A DNA stretch of 64,000 bases from Henriciella litoralis (GTDB lineage: Bacteria; Pseudomonadota; Alphaproteobacteria; Caulobacterales; Hyphomonadaceae). The DNA lies in contig NZ_NCSS01000006.1 of NCBI RefSeq assembly GCF_002088935.1, forward strand, positions 496,001-560,000. The letters run 5' to 3'. Shown here one piece after another: positions 54,247 to 63,808 of the stretch. Positions within the stretch are counted from its first letter, which is position 1; the number at the start of each line of letters is the position of its first letter. Under the pieces are notes generated by a model. That model was not told the origin of the DNA. It worked only from the letters and a program-made list of their open reading frames with translations, and ran no database searches. Both the position numbers and the translations under genes were made by a program.

Positions 54247-55362
54247 ATGATACGCAGACGAAACCTGCTGGGTGCAGGCTTACTTGGCATAGGCGGTGCA
54301 GCCGCATCATTCGGCAGCCCCGAACACGCTGCGAACCTCGCCGCACCAGCGATTAGCCGGAACCGGCGCCGCCTGAATATGGTGACGACATGGCCGAAAG
54401 GCTTGCCGGGCCTTGGCCGGGCGGCTGAGCGCGTCGGTGAGACGATTGCGGCCATGTCTGATGGACTCATCGAAGTGAAAGTCTATGCCGCCGGCGAGCT
54501 AGTGCCGGCCTTTGAGAGCTTTGACGCCGTCGCAAATGGTTCCGCGGACATGTATCACGGCGCGGAATATTACTGGACGGCCAAATCGACGGCGTACCCC
54601 TTCTTCACCGCCGTGCCATTCGGCATGACGGCTCAGGAGATAATGGGCTGGATCGATTTTGGTGGTGGTCAGGCGCTTTGGGATGAGCTCTCGGCCCAGT
54701 TCGGGGTAAAGGCGATACAGGGCGCCAACACAGGCCATCAGATGGGCGGCTGGTTTCGCAAGGAAATCAATGGCCTCAATGATCTCGTCGGTTTGCAGAT
54801 GCGCATTCCCGGACAAGGCGGCGATGTGCTGCGGGCGCTCGGTGGATCTGCAAAGGCTCTTCCGGGCGGCGAAATCTATCAGGCTCTCCAGACTGGCAAT
54901 ATCGACGCGACCGAGTGGGTCGGTCCATGGAATGACTATTCGCTCGGCTTCTATCGGGAAGCGCCATATTATTACGGACCGGGCTTCCACGAACCGGGCG
55001 CCAGTCTCGCCGTTGGCATCAATCTGAAGCTCTGGGAAAGCCTGACTGAAAGCGAACGCGCGCTGATCACGGCCGCTTGCCAGTCCGTCAACCACACTTC
55101 GCTTGGCGAGTTCACCTATCAGAACTCGGTCTATCTCGACATTCTGACGCGTGAACACGGCGTACAGCTTCGTTCCTTCCCGGACGATGTCGTCAAAGCG
55201 ATGGCCGAAGCAGCGCGTGATGTGCGCGCCGATTCCGGCAAGAGCGGGATTGAGAAGCGGATCTATGAAAGCTTTGAAGCGGGCCTGAAAACCATGAGCG
55301 ATTGGGCCGCCGTATCCGACGGGCCCTACTACGCCGCCCGCGAACTGGGCCGGTCGAGCTAA
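54247..55362 (+). CDS. TRAP transporter substrate-binding protein, TakP-like
   Basis: A 371-residue periplasmic binding protein. The N-terminus has the Tat motif RRRNLLGAG, so it may be exported folded. The mature part has TTWPKGLPGLG, RIPGQGGDVLRALGG, LPGGEIYQALQTGNIDATEWVGP, very close to TakP, which binds 2-oxo acids in Rhodobacter. GGGGGAGGAT just before the ATG at 54247 is a strong ribosome site. The two permease subunits follow directly. Confidence 0.92.
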   Translation: MIRRRNLLGAGLLGIGGAAASFGSPEHAANLAAPAISRNRRRLNMVTTWPKGLPGLGRAAERVGETIAAMSDGLIEVKVYAAGELVPAFESFDAVANGSADMYHGAEYYWTAKSTAYPFFTAVPFGMTAQEIMGWIDFGGGQALWDELSAQFGVKAIQGANTGHQMGGWFRKEINGLNDLVGLQMRIPGQGGDVLRALGGSAKALPGGEIYQALQTGNIDATEWVGPWNDYSLGFYREAPYYYGPGFHEPGASLAVGINLKLWESLTESERALITAACQSVNHTSLGEFTYQNSVYLDILTREHGVQLRSFPDDVVKAMAEAARDVRADSGKSGIEKRIYESFEAGLKTMSDWAAVSDGPYYAARELGRSS

Positions 55363-55374
55363 GGCGCAGACATC

Positions 55375-56043
55375 ATGGATGCAGACCTCTTCCTGACGAT
55401 CGGCACATTCCTCAAATGGATCGGCATCGTATTGCTGCCTGTCCTGCTGCTGCCGCTTATTATTCTTATTGTCCCCAAGCCTATGCAGTCGGCAGGCACT
55501 GCCCTGGCGCGACAACTGGATGACGCGATTGAGTGGGTGCTGAAGATCGCCATGTTCGCGGCGGTTCTATTGTTCATTCTTCAGCTGGCTGTCGTCATTT
55601 CCAGCTATGCGCTGGCCCTGTCATGGACCTGGCTCTCGGAGTCCGTGATCTATGCATTCGCGACCATTTTCATGCTGGGTGCGGCCTCTGCGCTTCGGGA
55701 CGAGGCGCATGTGCGGGTCGATATCTTGCGCCCGAAATTCGGTGAGCACGGGCGAGCCTGGATTGAGCTTGCGGGCACCTATCTATTGCTCTTCCCAATC
55801 TGCATTCGGCTTCTGACGACAGGCGAACAGGGGCTCACGCGAACATGGATGCTGTTTGAAGGCTCCAGGGAAAGCGACGGACTGCCCATTCTCTTTCTCT
55901 TCAAGACGCTCGTGCCGATCTTTGCCGTCCTCATGATTGTTGCGGGCCTGTCGATTGCCCTGAAAGCCGCGCTGAGACTGACCGGTCGCCCCATGGGCAC
56001 CGAAAACGTCACGCCAACAGAAAGCAGCGAACATGGAGCTTGA
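55375..56043 (+). CDS. TRAP transporter small permease (DctQ)
   Basis: A 222-residue membrane protein with four helices and a longer N-terminal segment, the DctQ type. It forms the membrane complex with DctM. It starts 12 bases after the binding-protein gene and overlaps the next gene by 11 bases (ATGGAGCTTGA), so the three are one operon. Confidence 0.93.
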   Translation: MDADLFLTIGTFLKWIGIVLLPVLLLPLIILIVPKPMQSAGTALARQLDDAIEWVLKIAMFAAVLLFILQLAVVISSYALALSWTWLSESVIYAFATIFMLGAASALRDEAHVRVDILRPKFGEHGRAWIELAGTYLLLFPICIRLLTTGEQGLTRTWMLFEGSRESDGLPILFLFKTLVPIFAVLMIVAGLSIALKAALRLTGRPMGTENVTPTESSEHGA

Positions 56044-57613
56044 GATCATCCTTGCGCTTCTGATGTTCGCGACGGCGATCATTGCGTTGCTGGCGGGCTA
56101 CCCGGTTGCCCTTACGCTGGGCGGTGTGGCCTTGCTCTTTGCGCTGGTCGGCATCACGTTCGGCGTCTTCCCCGAACCGCTACTGCTATCATTGCCGAGC
56201 CGCATTCAGGGCGGCTCTATCATGCAAAACGAGACGCTGATCGCTGTTCCGCTTTTTGTGTTGATGGGCGTCATCCTTGAACGCTCGCGGGTGGCGGAAG
56301 ACTTGCTGCATATTGCGAGCCGGCTGCTTGGCGGGGTTCGAGGCGGGCTCGGCTACTCTGTGGTTCTGGTGGGCGCACTGCTTGCTGCCTCGACAGGCAT
56401 TGTTGGCGCGACCGTCATTACGATGACGCTGATCGCCCTGCCCTCCATGCTGAAGCAGAATTATGATCCTAAGCTCGCCACCGGCACAATCGCTGCGTCC
56501 GGCACGCTTGGTCAGATCATCCCTCCCAGCATTGTCCTCATTCTTCTCGCAGACGCGGTCTCGAACGCAGCCAGTCAGGCCGCGAACAAGATGGGCGTTG
56601 GCACCTTCGTGGTCTCCGTTGGCGATCTTTTTGCTGGCGCTCTCATCCCCGGTCTCCTTCTGGTTGGCTTCTATCTCGCATGGATCGCATTCAAGGCGTT
56701 CACGGAACCGAGTACCTGCCCACCGATCGTCGATGACGATAGCGAACCGCTGAAAGTAAAGGAGGTCGCGTTCGGCCTTGGTGCGCCGCTCGTGCTCATT
56801 ATCGCCGTGCTTGGCGCGATCCTGTCCGGTATTGCAACGCCAACCGAAGCTGCCTCGATCGGTGTGGCTGGCGCCATCCTGCTCGCGGGTCTCCGGCTTT
56901 CCGAAGACGGCGACAAAGCGCTGTCCACGATCATCATGGCGGCGTTCGGCGGCCTTGTGGCGATCCTGTTCATCAGAAATGTCATGGATCTGCGGACCGG
57001 TATCGATACTGCCAGTGCGGGCACTTATGCGGGCGTCGCGGTTGTTGTGATTTCCGCACTGATCTTTCTGGCCGGGACCCTCGCCGGAATGCTTATCCTG
57101 CACAGGCGCGGCCAGCTTCTGCCCGCCTTGAAAAGCGGCGTTCATATTACCTCTATGGTCTTCCTGATCCTGATTGGGGCGTCGCTCTTTTCGCTCGTCT
57201 TCCGGGGGTTTGGAGGCGATGACGCCGTTGCAGAGCTCTTGGCATCCGTTCCAGGCGGTAAGTGGGGCGCGCTGGTGGGCGCCATGCTCGTCATGTTCGT
57301 GCTTGGCTTCTTCCTGGACTTTATCGAGATCATCTTTGTCGTCGTACCGTTAGTGGCGCCGCCGCTGATCATCATGGGGTTTGATCCGGTGTGGCTGGCG
57401 ATCCTGATGGCGCTGAACCTTCAGACGAGCTTCCTGACGCCGCCCTTCGGCTTCGCACTCTTCTATCTGCGCGGCGCGGCGCCAGAGAGCGTCCAGACCG
57501 CAGACATATGGCGCGGGGCCCTGCCCTTCATCTGTCTGCAGCTGCTGATGATCATTCTGGTCGCGATGATCCCAGCGCTGGCAACCTGGCTTCCGGGTAT
57601 CGCCGCCAAATAG
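56033..57613 (+). CDS. TRAP transporter large permease (DctM)
   Basis: A 526-residue membrane protein with about 12-14 helices of the DctM / IT superfamily, including ASTGIVGATVITMTLIALP and the C-terminal NLQTSFLTPPFGFALFYL motif. It couples Na+ flow to uptake of the solute brought by the binding protein. At 526 residues it is longer than the usual 430, because of extra helices in the middle (about 275-355), which is typical for the TakM type. It ends the operon. Confidence 0.93.
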   Translation: MELEIILALLMFATAIIALLAGYPVALTLGGVALLFALVGITFGVFPEPLLLSLPSRIQGGSIMQNETLIAVPLFVLMGVILERSRVAEDLLHIASRLLGGVRGGLGYSVVLVGALLAASTGIVGATVITMTLIALPSMLKQNYDPKLATGTIAASGTLGQIIPPSIVLILLADAVSNAASQAANKMGVGTFVVSVGDLFAGALIPGLLLVGFYLAWIAFKAFTEPSTCPPIVDDDSEPLKVKEVAFGLGAPLVLIIAVLGAILSGIATPTEAASIGVAGAILLAGLRLSEDGDKALSTIIMAAFGGLVAILFIRNVMDLRTGIDTASAGTYAGVAVVVISALIFLAGTLAGMLILHRRGQLLPALKSGVHITSMVFLILIGASLFSLVFRGFGGDDAVAELLASVPGGKWGALVGAMLVMFVLGFFLDFIEIIFVVVPLVAPPLIIMGFDPVWLAILMALNLQTSFLTPPFGFALFYLRGAAPESVQTADIWRGALPFICLQLLMIILVAMIPALATWLPGIAAK

Positions 57614-57632
57614 GCCTCTCAATTCGGCACAC

Positions 57633-57670
57633 AAAAAAGCCGCCAGCGACACGTCGGTCGATGGCGGCTT
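57633..57670 (-). terminator. Terminator after lemA
   Basis: Nine-base-pair stem AAGCCGCCA / TGGCGGCTT (57637-57645 and 57662-57670) with a 16-base loop that can form a small inner pair. On the minus strand it is followed by TTTTTGTG. It would stop lemA transcription before the convergent TRAP genes. Confidence 0.75.
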
Positions 57671-57728
57671 CGATTGGATAGAAAGGTTTAGTTCGCGCGA
57701 ACGACGCGCAACCCTTACGCCTGAAGCG

Positions 57729-58289
57729 CTAGAACTTGACCTCTGGTACGTTGGACAGCGCCGTACGGTCGCCGCCAAGGTCGAAGAATTCGCGCTCTTC
57801 GAAATTGAACATGCCGGCGACAACCGAGTTCGGGAATTGCTCACGCGAGGTGTTGTAGTCCTGAACGGCCGAGTTGTAGAAACGGCGCGCAGCGGCAAGC
57901 TTGTCTTCGATCACAGACAGTTCGTCCTGCAGATCCTTGAAGTTCTCATTCGCCTTGAGGTCTGGATAAGCCTCGGACAGCGCGAACAGTCGGCCAAGCG
58001 CTCCGGTGAGGGCGCCTTCTGCTTGAGCCATCTGAGCTGGCGTATCGGCTGCGACAGCCGAATTGCGCGCCTGCACAACAGCATCGAGCGTTTCGCGCTC
58101 ATGCGTGGCATAGCCTTTCACCGTCTCCACAAGGTTCGGAATAAGGTTCTGACGCTGTTTCAGCTGAACGTCGATATCGGCGAAAGCCTGATTGCACCGC
58201 TGCCGTTTGGCCACGAGCGAGTTGTAGATGCCGACCAGAAAGACGAGCACCAGGGCCAGAAGGCCGAGAATTACAAATAAAGGTGTCAA
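57729..58289 (-). CDS. lemA: LemA family protein
   Basis: A 186-residue protein with one N-terminal membrane helix (about 4-21) followed by YNSLVAKRQRC, the LemA signature, and a helical bundle with QAFADIDVQLKQRQNLIPNLVETVKGY. Function is unknown. The probable start is TTG at 58289, six bases after a GGGGGGA run; a TTG five codons upstream is also possible. It lies 63 bases downstream of parC's stop on the genome but is transcribed toward the TRAP operon. Confidence 0.9.
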   Translation of the reverse strand: MTPLFVILGLLALVLVFLVGIYNSLVAKRQRCNQAFADIDVQLKQRQNLIPNLVETVKGYATHERETLDAVVQARNSAVAADTPAQMAQAEGALTGALGRLFALSEAYPDLKANENFKDLQDELSVIEDKLAAARRFYNSAVQDYNTSREQFPNSVVAGMFNFEEREFFDLGGDRTALSNVPEVKF

Positions 58290-58352
58290 CGGGTGTCCCC
58301 CCAAAGAAATAACAAGCCTGATTCAGTAAACCTGCCTGCCGCCGCAGGCAAG

Positions 58353-60587
58353 CTATCCGCTAAACTTGCCGGACTTCGGGAAGCCTCTCGGAGCGAGCCG
58401 ACCGGCCTGGGCGCGTTTGCCCATCCACTCGGTCCACTCAGGGAAGGCCCTTGAGCGGCCCGCAGCATCCGTCACGACAAGGCCATCCTCACGGTCAAAC
58501 GTCATCGCATCCGCCAGCTTTTCTTTGCCACGATAGTTCTGCAGCTTGTTGCCCTTGCCGCGAGACATTTCTGGCAACTCGTCCAGCGGGAAGATGAGCA
58601 GTTTCCGATTGGTGCCGATCACCGCGATATGGTCGCCCGCGACGGGTGTGCAAACAGTCAACAGGCCACCGGCTGTGTTGACCGAAGACTTGCCCGCCTT
58701 CCGGTTTGATTCCAGGTCACGCTCAGCGACGATGAAGCCGTAGCCGGCGTCTGAAGCGACCAGACGCTTGCGATCCGGCTCGAGCTTGAACATCGATACG
58801 ATGTCGACACTGTCTTCCAGATCGATCGACAGACGGATCGGTTCACCATGCCCGCGCCCGCCCGGCAGCTTGTCGCAGCCAAGCGTGAAGGACCGGCCAT
58901 CTCCCGACAGGAGAATGATCTTGTCCGTCGTGTAGACTTCTTCGCTCAGATAGAGGCTGTCGCCTTCCTTGAACTTCGCGGACTCCAGATCCAGCCCATG
59001 GCCCTTCATGCCCCGGATCCAGCCCATTGAAGACAGAACGACAGTGACAGGTTCTTTCGGCGTAGACGCTTCAAGCGCTGCCGTCAGGTCAATCTCCGGC
59101 GCATCTTCAAACGTCGAACGACGACGGCCAAGCTCGGTCGATGGGTCGAACGTTTTGCGCGCCTCTTTCAGCTCTTTGCCGACACGCGTCCACTGCCGCT
59201 TCGATGAGTTGAGCAGGGACTGAATGTCGTCGCGCTCAGCGATTAGCGCCTCGTGCTCGCGCTTGATTTCCATCTCTTCGAGCTTGCGCAAAGCGCGCAG
59301 GCGAAGGTTGAGGACGGCTTCGGCCTGAATATCCGTCAGGCCAAACCGGCTCATCAACTCCTGCTTCGGTTCATCCTCTTCGCGGATGATCCGGATCACC
59401 TCATCAATGTTGAGGTAGGCAATGAGATAGCCATCGAGCAGGTGCAGCCGCTTCTCGATCTTGTCGAGACGGAACGCAGCCCGGCGAACAACAACTTCGC
59501 GGCGATGCTCAAGATAGGCCAGCAGAACGTCTCGCACGCCCATCACGCGCGGCGCCCCCTTGTGAAGAACGTTCATGTTCATCGAGAAGCGCGATTCCAG
59601 ATCGCACAGTTTGAACAGGCTCTCCATCAGGACTTCAGGCTCAACCGTCTTGGCACGCGGCTCAAGAATGACCCTGATGTCCTCGGCGCTTTCATCGCGC
59701 ACATCGCTCAAGAGGGGCGCCTTCTTTGTCTCGATCAGTTCGGCCAGTTTCTCGATGAGGCGGGATTTCTGGACCTGATACGGGATCTCCGTGACGACGA
59801 TCTGCCAGGTTCCGCGCCCAAGGTCCTCGACCTCCCAGCGCGCACGCATGCGGAAGCCACCGCGGCCAGTTTCATAGGCGTCGCGGATGGCGCTACGGGG
59901 CTCGACGATCACGCCGCCTGTCGGGAAGTCAGGCCCCGGCATCACGTTCATGATTTCCGTGATCGGCGTGTCACGGTCGTCAATCAGCAGAAGCGCGGCG
60001 TCGATAACTTCAGCAACATTGTGCGGCGGAATGGAGGTTGCCATGCCGACGGCAATGCCCGTTGCGCCATTGGCAAGCAGGTTCGGATAGCCGGCCGGCA
60101 GCACCACGGGCTCACGGTCAGTCTCTGAATAGTTGTCCTTGAAGTCGACCGCATCCTCATTGAGGCCTTCGAGCAGCAATTTCGCCGCTTCGGTCATCCG
60201 CGCTTCGGTGTAACGATAGGCGGCGGCATTATCCCCGTCGATATTGCCGAAATTGCCCTGCCCGTCGACGAGCGGATAGCGAACCGAGAAGCTCTGCGCC
60301 AGACGCACAAGCGTGTCATAGATCGCGCTGTCGCCGTGCGGGTGGAAGTTACCCATCACGTCACCGACAATCTTTGCACATTTACGGTAGCCGGAATCAG
60401 GATCGAGCTTAAGTTCGCGCATGCCGTACAGAATGCGGCGCTGCACCGGCTTTAGCCCGTCGCGTACATCAGGGAGCGCGCGGGACGTGATCGTCGACAA
60501 GGCATAGGCGAGATAACGCTTGGTCAGCGCCTCGCTCAGCGGCTCGTTGATGATATTGCCATCTTCATGGTCCAGAAGGTCGGACAT
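58353..60587 (-). CDS. parC: DNA topoisomerase IV subunit A
   Basis: Type II topoisomerase subunit that breaks and rejoins DNA to unlink daughter chromosomes. The 744-residue protein has catalytic Tyr126 (AYRYTEAR), the quinolone-resistance region [12 protein letters not shown] with Ser87 and Asp91 (the sensitive-type residues), the tower and coiled-coil domains, and a shortened C-terminal beta-pinwheel ([18 protein letters not shown]). The pinwheel length and the lack of a GyrA box mark it as ParC. GGGGAG precedes the ATG at 60587. Confidence 0.95.
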   Translation of the reverse strand: MSDLLDHEDGNIINEPLSEALTKRYLAYALSTITSRALPDVRDGLKPVQRRILYGMRELKLDPDSGYRKCAKIVGDVMGNFHPHGDSAIYDTLVRLAQSFSVRYPLVDGQGNFGNIDGDNAAAYRYTEARMTEAAKLLLEGLNEDAVDFKDNYSETDREPVVLPAGYPNLLANGATGIAVGMATSIPPHNVAEVIDAALLLIDDRDTPITEIMNVMPGPDFPTGGVIVEPRSAIRDAYETGRGGFRMRARWEVEDLGRGTWQIVVTEIPYQVQKSRLIEKLAELIETKKAPLLSDVRDESAEDIRVILEPRAKTVEPEVLMESLFKLCDLESRFSMNMNVLHKGAPRVMGVRDVLLAYLEHRREVVVRRAAFRLDKIEKRLHLLDGYLIAYLNIDEVIRIIREEDEPKQELMSRFGLTDIQAEAVLNLRLRALRKLEEMEIKREHEALIAERDDIQSLLNSSKRQWTRVGKELKEARKTFDPSTELGRRRSTFEDAPEIDLTAALEASTPKEPVTVVLSSMGWIRGMKGHGLDLESAKFKEGDSLYLSEEVYTTDKIILLSGDGRSFTLGCDKLPGGRGHGEPIRLSIDLEDSVDIVSMFKLEPDRKRLVASDAGYGFIVAERDLESNRKAGKSSVNTAGGLLTVCTPVAGDHIAVIGTNRKLLIFPLDELPEMSRGKGNKLQNYRGKEKLADAMTFDREDGLVVTDAAGRSRAFPEWTEWMGKRAQAGRLAPRGFPKSGKFSG

Positions 60588-60674
60588 GTCGGCTCTCCCC
60601 AGGATGTTTGATCGCCCAGACGGGAATCAGGCGTCTAAAAAGAAGCGTACCAGAAAGGACAGGCCGGGTAAGGA

Positions 60675-61373
60675 ATGATCAGCACCGTAGAGCGCACAAT
60701 CAAGCAGCTGGGTGTTATCGCGGCAATGCTGCTGGCGATCATCGCCTTCAACGCGTTCGTGCCGACCCAGCACAACCCCTTGCGCCCGATAAGTCTCAAT
60801 GACCCGATCGGTATCGCCACCTCGTTCAAGCTTTCGCGGCTGAAAGCTGACCGCGCGCTATGCTATTCCCGGCTCGACCGCGCAGACATCGCCTACACGC
60901 GGCTCGATGACGGCGCAGGCACTGAGCGTTGTCCAATCGATGGCGCGCTGGTGCTTGATCGCTCAACCTATCCCTACTCAGTTGCGCCGCTTCGGATGAC
61001 ATGCGCGCAAGCGGCAGCTGTCTACATATGGGAGAGGGAAATCGTCTCGGTGGCCGCTGAAGATATCCTCGGCTCGCCCGTCGTTGAAGTGCTGAGCTAT
61101 GGCAGCTTCTCATGCCGGAATATTGCTGGGTCCAACCGCCTCAGCGAACATGGCCGGGCGAATGCTATCGACATCAAGGGCTTTCGCCTCGAAGACGGTC
61201 GTGAAATTGATGTGCGACAGCATTGGCGAGAAGACAGTGAGCGCGGCGAATTTTTGAAAGCGGTCCGCGATGGGGCATGCCAGCTTTTTTCCGTGGTGCT
61301 TAGCCCGGACTATAATGTGGCCCACGCCGACCATTTTCATTTCGACATGGGCAATTCCAGCATCTGCCGCTAG
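60675..61373 (+). CDS. Extensin-family protein
   Basis: A 232-residue protein with an N-terminal membrane anchor (about 10-28) and an extensin-like C-terminal domain: SYGSFSCRNIAG, SEHGRANAIDIKGF, and HADHFHFDMG. The domain is related to M15-type peptidoglycan peptidases, with His and Asp residues that could bind metal, but activity is unproven for the family. AAGGA directly precedes the ATG at 60675. The stop overlaps that of the convergent recO through CTAG. Confidence 0.9.
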   Translation: MISTVERTIKQLGVIAAMLLAIIAFNAFVPTQHNPLRPISLNDPIGIATSFKLSRLKADRALCYSRLDRADIAYTRLDDGAGTERCPIDGALVLDRSTYPYSVAPLRMTCAQAAAVYIWEREIVSVAAEDILGSPVVEVLSYGSFSCRNIAGSNRLSEHGRANAIDIKGFRLEDGREIDVRQHWREDSERGEFLKAVRDGACQLFSVVLSPDYNVAHADHFHFDMGNSSICR

Positions 61374-62101
61374 GGCCTCGCGCCCAGCTTTGCGACGAGA
61401 CGGCGACGCGGCTCTGGCAGGTCACGGTTCATTGTATTGAACAGCCGGCGCTCAATGAAATAGCCGGTGAGCGTCAAGCCGTTTGCGATGTCGACTTCCG
61501 TCGCCGGGGCCATAGGATCGATAAGAAAGCGCGGCAGCGGAAACAGGCGGCTAACATAGTCTTCTGCGACCGAGCCTTTAACGGCGCGACCGGTGCGCGG
61601 CGACACATGGGTCAGACCATCATTCTCGCCGCTTATAGCGCACGCTTCGAGATCAAGACCAAAGCCGAGCGCCGATAACAGGCCCAGTTCCCAGCGGACA
61701 TAAAGGGCGGGCCAGACCGCTGTATCGTCGAGACTGTCGAGCAGCATCTCGGTCGCTTCAAACATGTAAGAGCCCGCATGATCGCCCTCATTGATGGCGC
61801 CGCGCAGCAGAGCACAGATCGAGGCTACGGCGTTGAGGGCAAGCGGTAGGTCAATCAGGCGCGCGGCGCGCTGTTTGGAGCTCTCGGCGACATCAAAGCG
61901 TCCAAGCTGTTCTTCAAGTCGGCCAGACCAGGACAGGTCTACCGAATTGCCCGGCTCATATTGTGCGCGTTTCTTGCGGGATGCACCGCCATAGACAAGG
62001 CCGGACCGGCGCCCCCGCTCACGCGTCAGGACGTCGAGAATAAGTCCACTTTCACCGAATTTTCGCCCGCCGAGGACAAGGCCCTCATCGCGCCATTGCA
62101 T
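61370..62101 (-). CDS. recO: DNA repair protein RecO
   Basis: Helps RecR load RecA on SSB-coated DNA in the RecFOR pathway. The 243-residue protein has the N-terminal OB fold (VLGGRKFGESGLILDVLTRERG) and a helical C-terminal part that lacks the zinc cysteines of some RecO proteins. The ATG at 62101 overlaps the era stop (ATGA); 18 upstream in-frame codons lie in era and are discarded. It is last in the acpS-rnc-era-recO operon. Confidence 0.95.
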   Translation of the reverse strand: MQWRDEGLVLGGRKFGESGLILDVLTRERGRRSGLVYGGASRKKRAQYEPGNSVDLSWSGRLEEQLGRFDVAESSKQRAARLIDLPLALNAVASICALLRGAINEGDHAGSYMFEATEMLLDSLDDTAVWPALYVRWELGLLSALGFGLDLEACAISGENDGLTHVSPRTGRAVKGSVAEDYVSRLFPLPRFLIDPMAPATEVDIANGLTLTGYFIERRLFNTMNRDLPEPRRRLVAKLGARP

Positions 62102-63048
62102 CAGAGATCGAACTCCAGCCCCAGATTGGAATAGCTCTCGCGGCGTTCCTGCCACTTTTCATCAACCTTGACGAAGAGAAAGAGATGGACGCGCGTATCC
62201 AGCAACTCGCTGAGCTCTTCGCGCGCCGCCTTGCTGACCCATTTGATCGTCTGGCCATTCTTGCCGAGCACCATGGATTTGTGGGACTCGCGCCCGACAA
62301 TGACGATCTGCTGGATCTTCACATCACCATTCTTGAAGTCTTCCCAGGACTCGGTCTCGACCGTCAGCTGGTAGGGTAGCTCTTCATGCAGGCGCAGCAT
62401 CAGCTTTTCGCGCGTGATCTCCGCAGCCAGCAGTCGCATTGGAATGTCGGCGGACTGATCGGGCGGGAACATCGCCTCGCCCTCAGGCATGCGGGACGCG
62501 AGATGCGCCATGAGCGCTTTAACCCCGTCGCCGTTCGCGGCCGAGATCATGAAGATGTCGGAGTACGCGCCGCTCTCATTAAATTCGGCGATGAGCGGCA
62601 GCACATCTTCGTGCGGGAAGAGATCGATCTTGTTCAGGGCCAGAATGACCTTGCGCCCGGTCTTCACCAGCGTCTCGATCACCTTGCGGTCATCCTCAAC
62701 TGATTTGATCTGCGCAGGTGCGGACTTTCCCTTGGTTTCAGCAATCCAGGCCGCGGCATCTATCAGGTGCACGACAGCATCGGCATCGTCTGCCCCGGAC
62801 CAAGCCGATTTGACCATGGCCCGATCGAGGCGCTTCTTAGCGCCGAAAATTCCTGGCGTGTCGACGATCACCAATTGGGCATCGCCGTGATGGGTGACGC
62901 CGCGCACCGGAAACCGCGTTGTCTGCACCTTGTGGGTCACAATCGCGACCTTCGCGCCGACCATGGCGTTTGTCAGCGTCGACTTGCCAGCATTCGGGGC
63001 ACCGATAATGGCAACAAAGCCGGCGTGTTTGATGTCTTCAGCGTTCAT
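62101..63048 (-). CDS. era: GTPase Era
   Basis: Essential GTPase for 30S subunit maturation; binds the 3' end of 16S rRNA. The 315-residue protein has G1 GAPNAGKST (16-24), G3 DTPGIFG, G4 NKIDL, and a C-terminal KH domain (REKLMLRLHEELPYQL, ESHKSMVLGKNGQTIKW). It overlaps rnc by 11 bases at its start and recO at its stop. Confidence 0.97.
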   Translation of the reverse strand: MNAEDIKHAGFVAIIGAPNAGKSTLTNAMVGAKVAIVTHKVQTTRFPVRGVTHHGDAQLVIVDTPGIFGAKKRLDRAMVKSAWSGADDADAVVHLIDAAAWIAETKGKSAPAQIKSVEDDRKVIETLVKTGRKVILALNKIDLFPHEDVLPLIAEFNESGAYSDIFMISAANGDGVKALMAHLASRMPEGEAMFPPDQSADIPMRLLAAEITREKLMLRLHEELPYQLTVETESWEDFKNGDVKIQQIVIVGRESHKSMVLGKNGQTIKWVSKAAREELSELLDTRVHLFLFVKVDEKWQERRESYSNLGLEFDL

Positions 63049-63808
63049 TGCGTAATAGATCTCTCAATAGGCGGTCAGCGGCGGCCATTTCTGCTTCCTG
63101 TCTGGAGCGCCCCTTGTCGATGGCCTCCCCATGACCTTCAACACTGGCGCGCACCGTAAAGATCGGCTCATGATCGGGGCCTGATCGGTCAACTATATCA
63201 TAGGACGCGTAAGGCGCCTTGTTCGCACCGCACCAGTCGCTGAGCCGCGTTTTCGGGTTCTGCTGGGAAACCTCGCGCTCCACAAGCTCCATGATCCAGT
63301 GACGGCTGATGAAAGCGCGCGCGGCCTCCAGCCCACCATCGCGGTAGACCGCGGCGATGATAGCTTCCACCGCATCGGCGACACTCTTGTCATAGCTGCC
63401 GCGCTTGTTCTTATCCATCGAGGCATCAAGGAAGATAAACGGACGCAGACCGATGGCTTCGCCGACATCTGCGCAAGCCTCACCGCTAACCAGCTGATGG
63501 AAGATGCGCGTGAGATACCCTTCCCGTTCGGCCGGGAATTTCGAGATCAACAGCTCTGCCATGACAAGACCGAGCACACGGTCGCCAAGGAACTCCAGGC
63601 GCTGGTTCGAGAATTGCGCGTCGCCATCATAATTGTCGATCAGGCTTGGATGCGTCAGGGCGCGGTGTAGCCATTCAACATTCTTGAACGCGTAACCGAG
63701 CTTCTTTTCCAGCCGGTCGCGGTCATCCGCCGACAATTCAGGGCGTTTGCGCTTCACCGTGCGGCCAGAGGCACGAAGGCGGGTACGTTTGGGACGGGCC
63801 GGTTTCAT
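63038..63808 (-). CDS. rnc: Ribonuclease III
   Basis: Cuts double-stranded RNA, processing rRNA precursors. The 256-residue protein has an unusual basic N-terminal tail (about 1-22, [21 protein letters not shown]), the catalytic signature [15 protein letters not shown] with metal-binding Glu and Asp, [15 protein letters not shown], and a C-terminal dsRNA-binding domain. The tail is longer than in most RNase III and could aid RNA binding. It overlaps acpS (ATGA) upstream and era downstream. Confidence 0.96.
   Translation of the reverse strand: MKPARPKRTRLRASGRTVKRKRPELSADDRDRLEKKLGYAFKNVEWLHRALTHPSLIDNYDGDAQFSNQRLEFLGDRVLGLVMAELLISKFPAEREGYLTRIFHQLVSGEACADVGEAIGLRPFIFLDASMDKNKRGSYDKSVADAVEAIIAAVYRDGGLEAARAFISRHWIMELVEREVSQQNPKTRLSDWCGANKAPYASYDIVDRSGPDHEPIFTVRASVEGHGEAIDKGRSRQEAEMAAADRLLRDLLRNER

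Noticed and set aside
56189..57145. Open frame of about 318 codons opposite dctM
   Set aside because: Highly charged with many His/Arg/Asp residues and no family resemblance; dctM is well supported.
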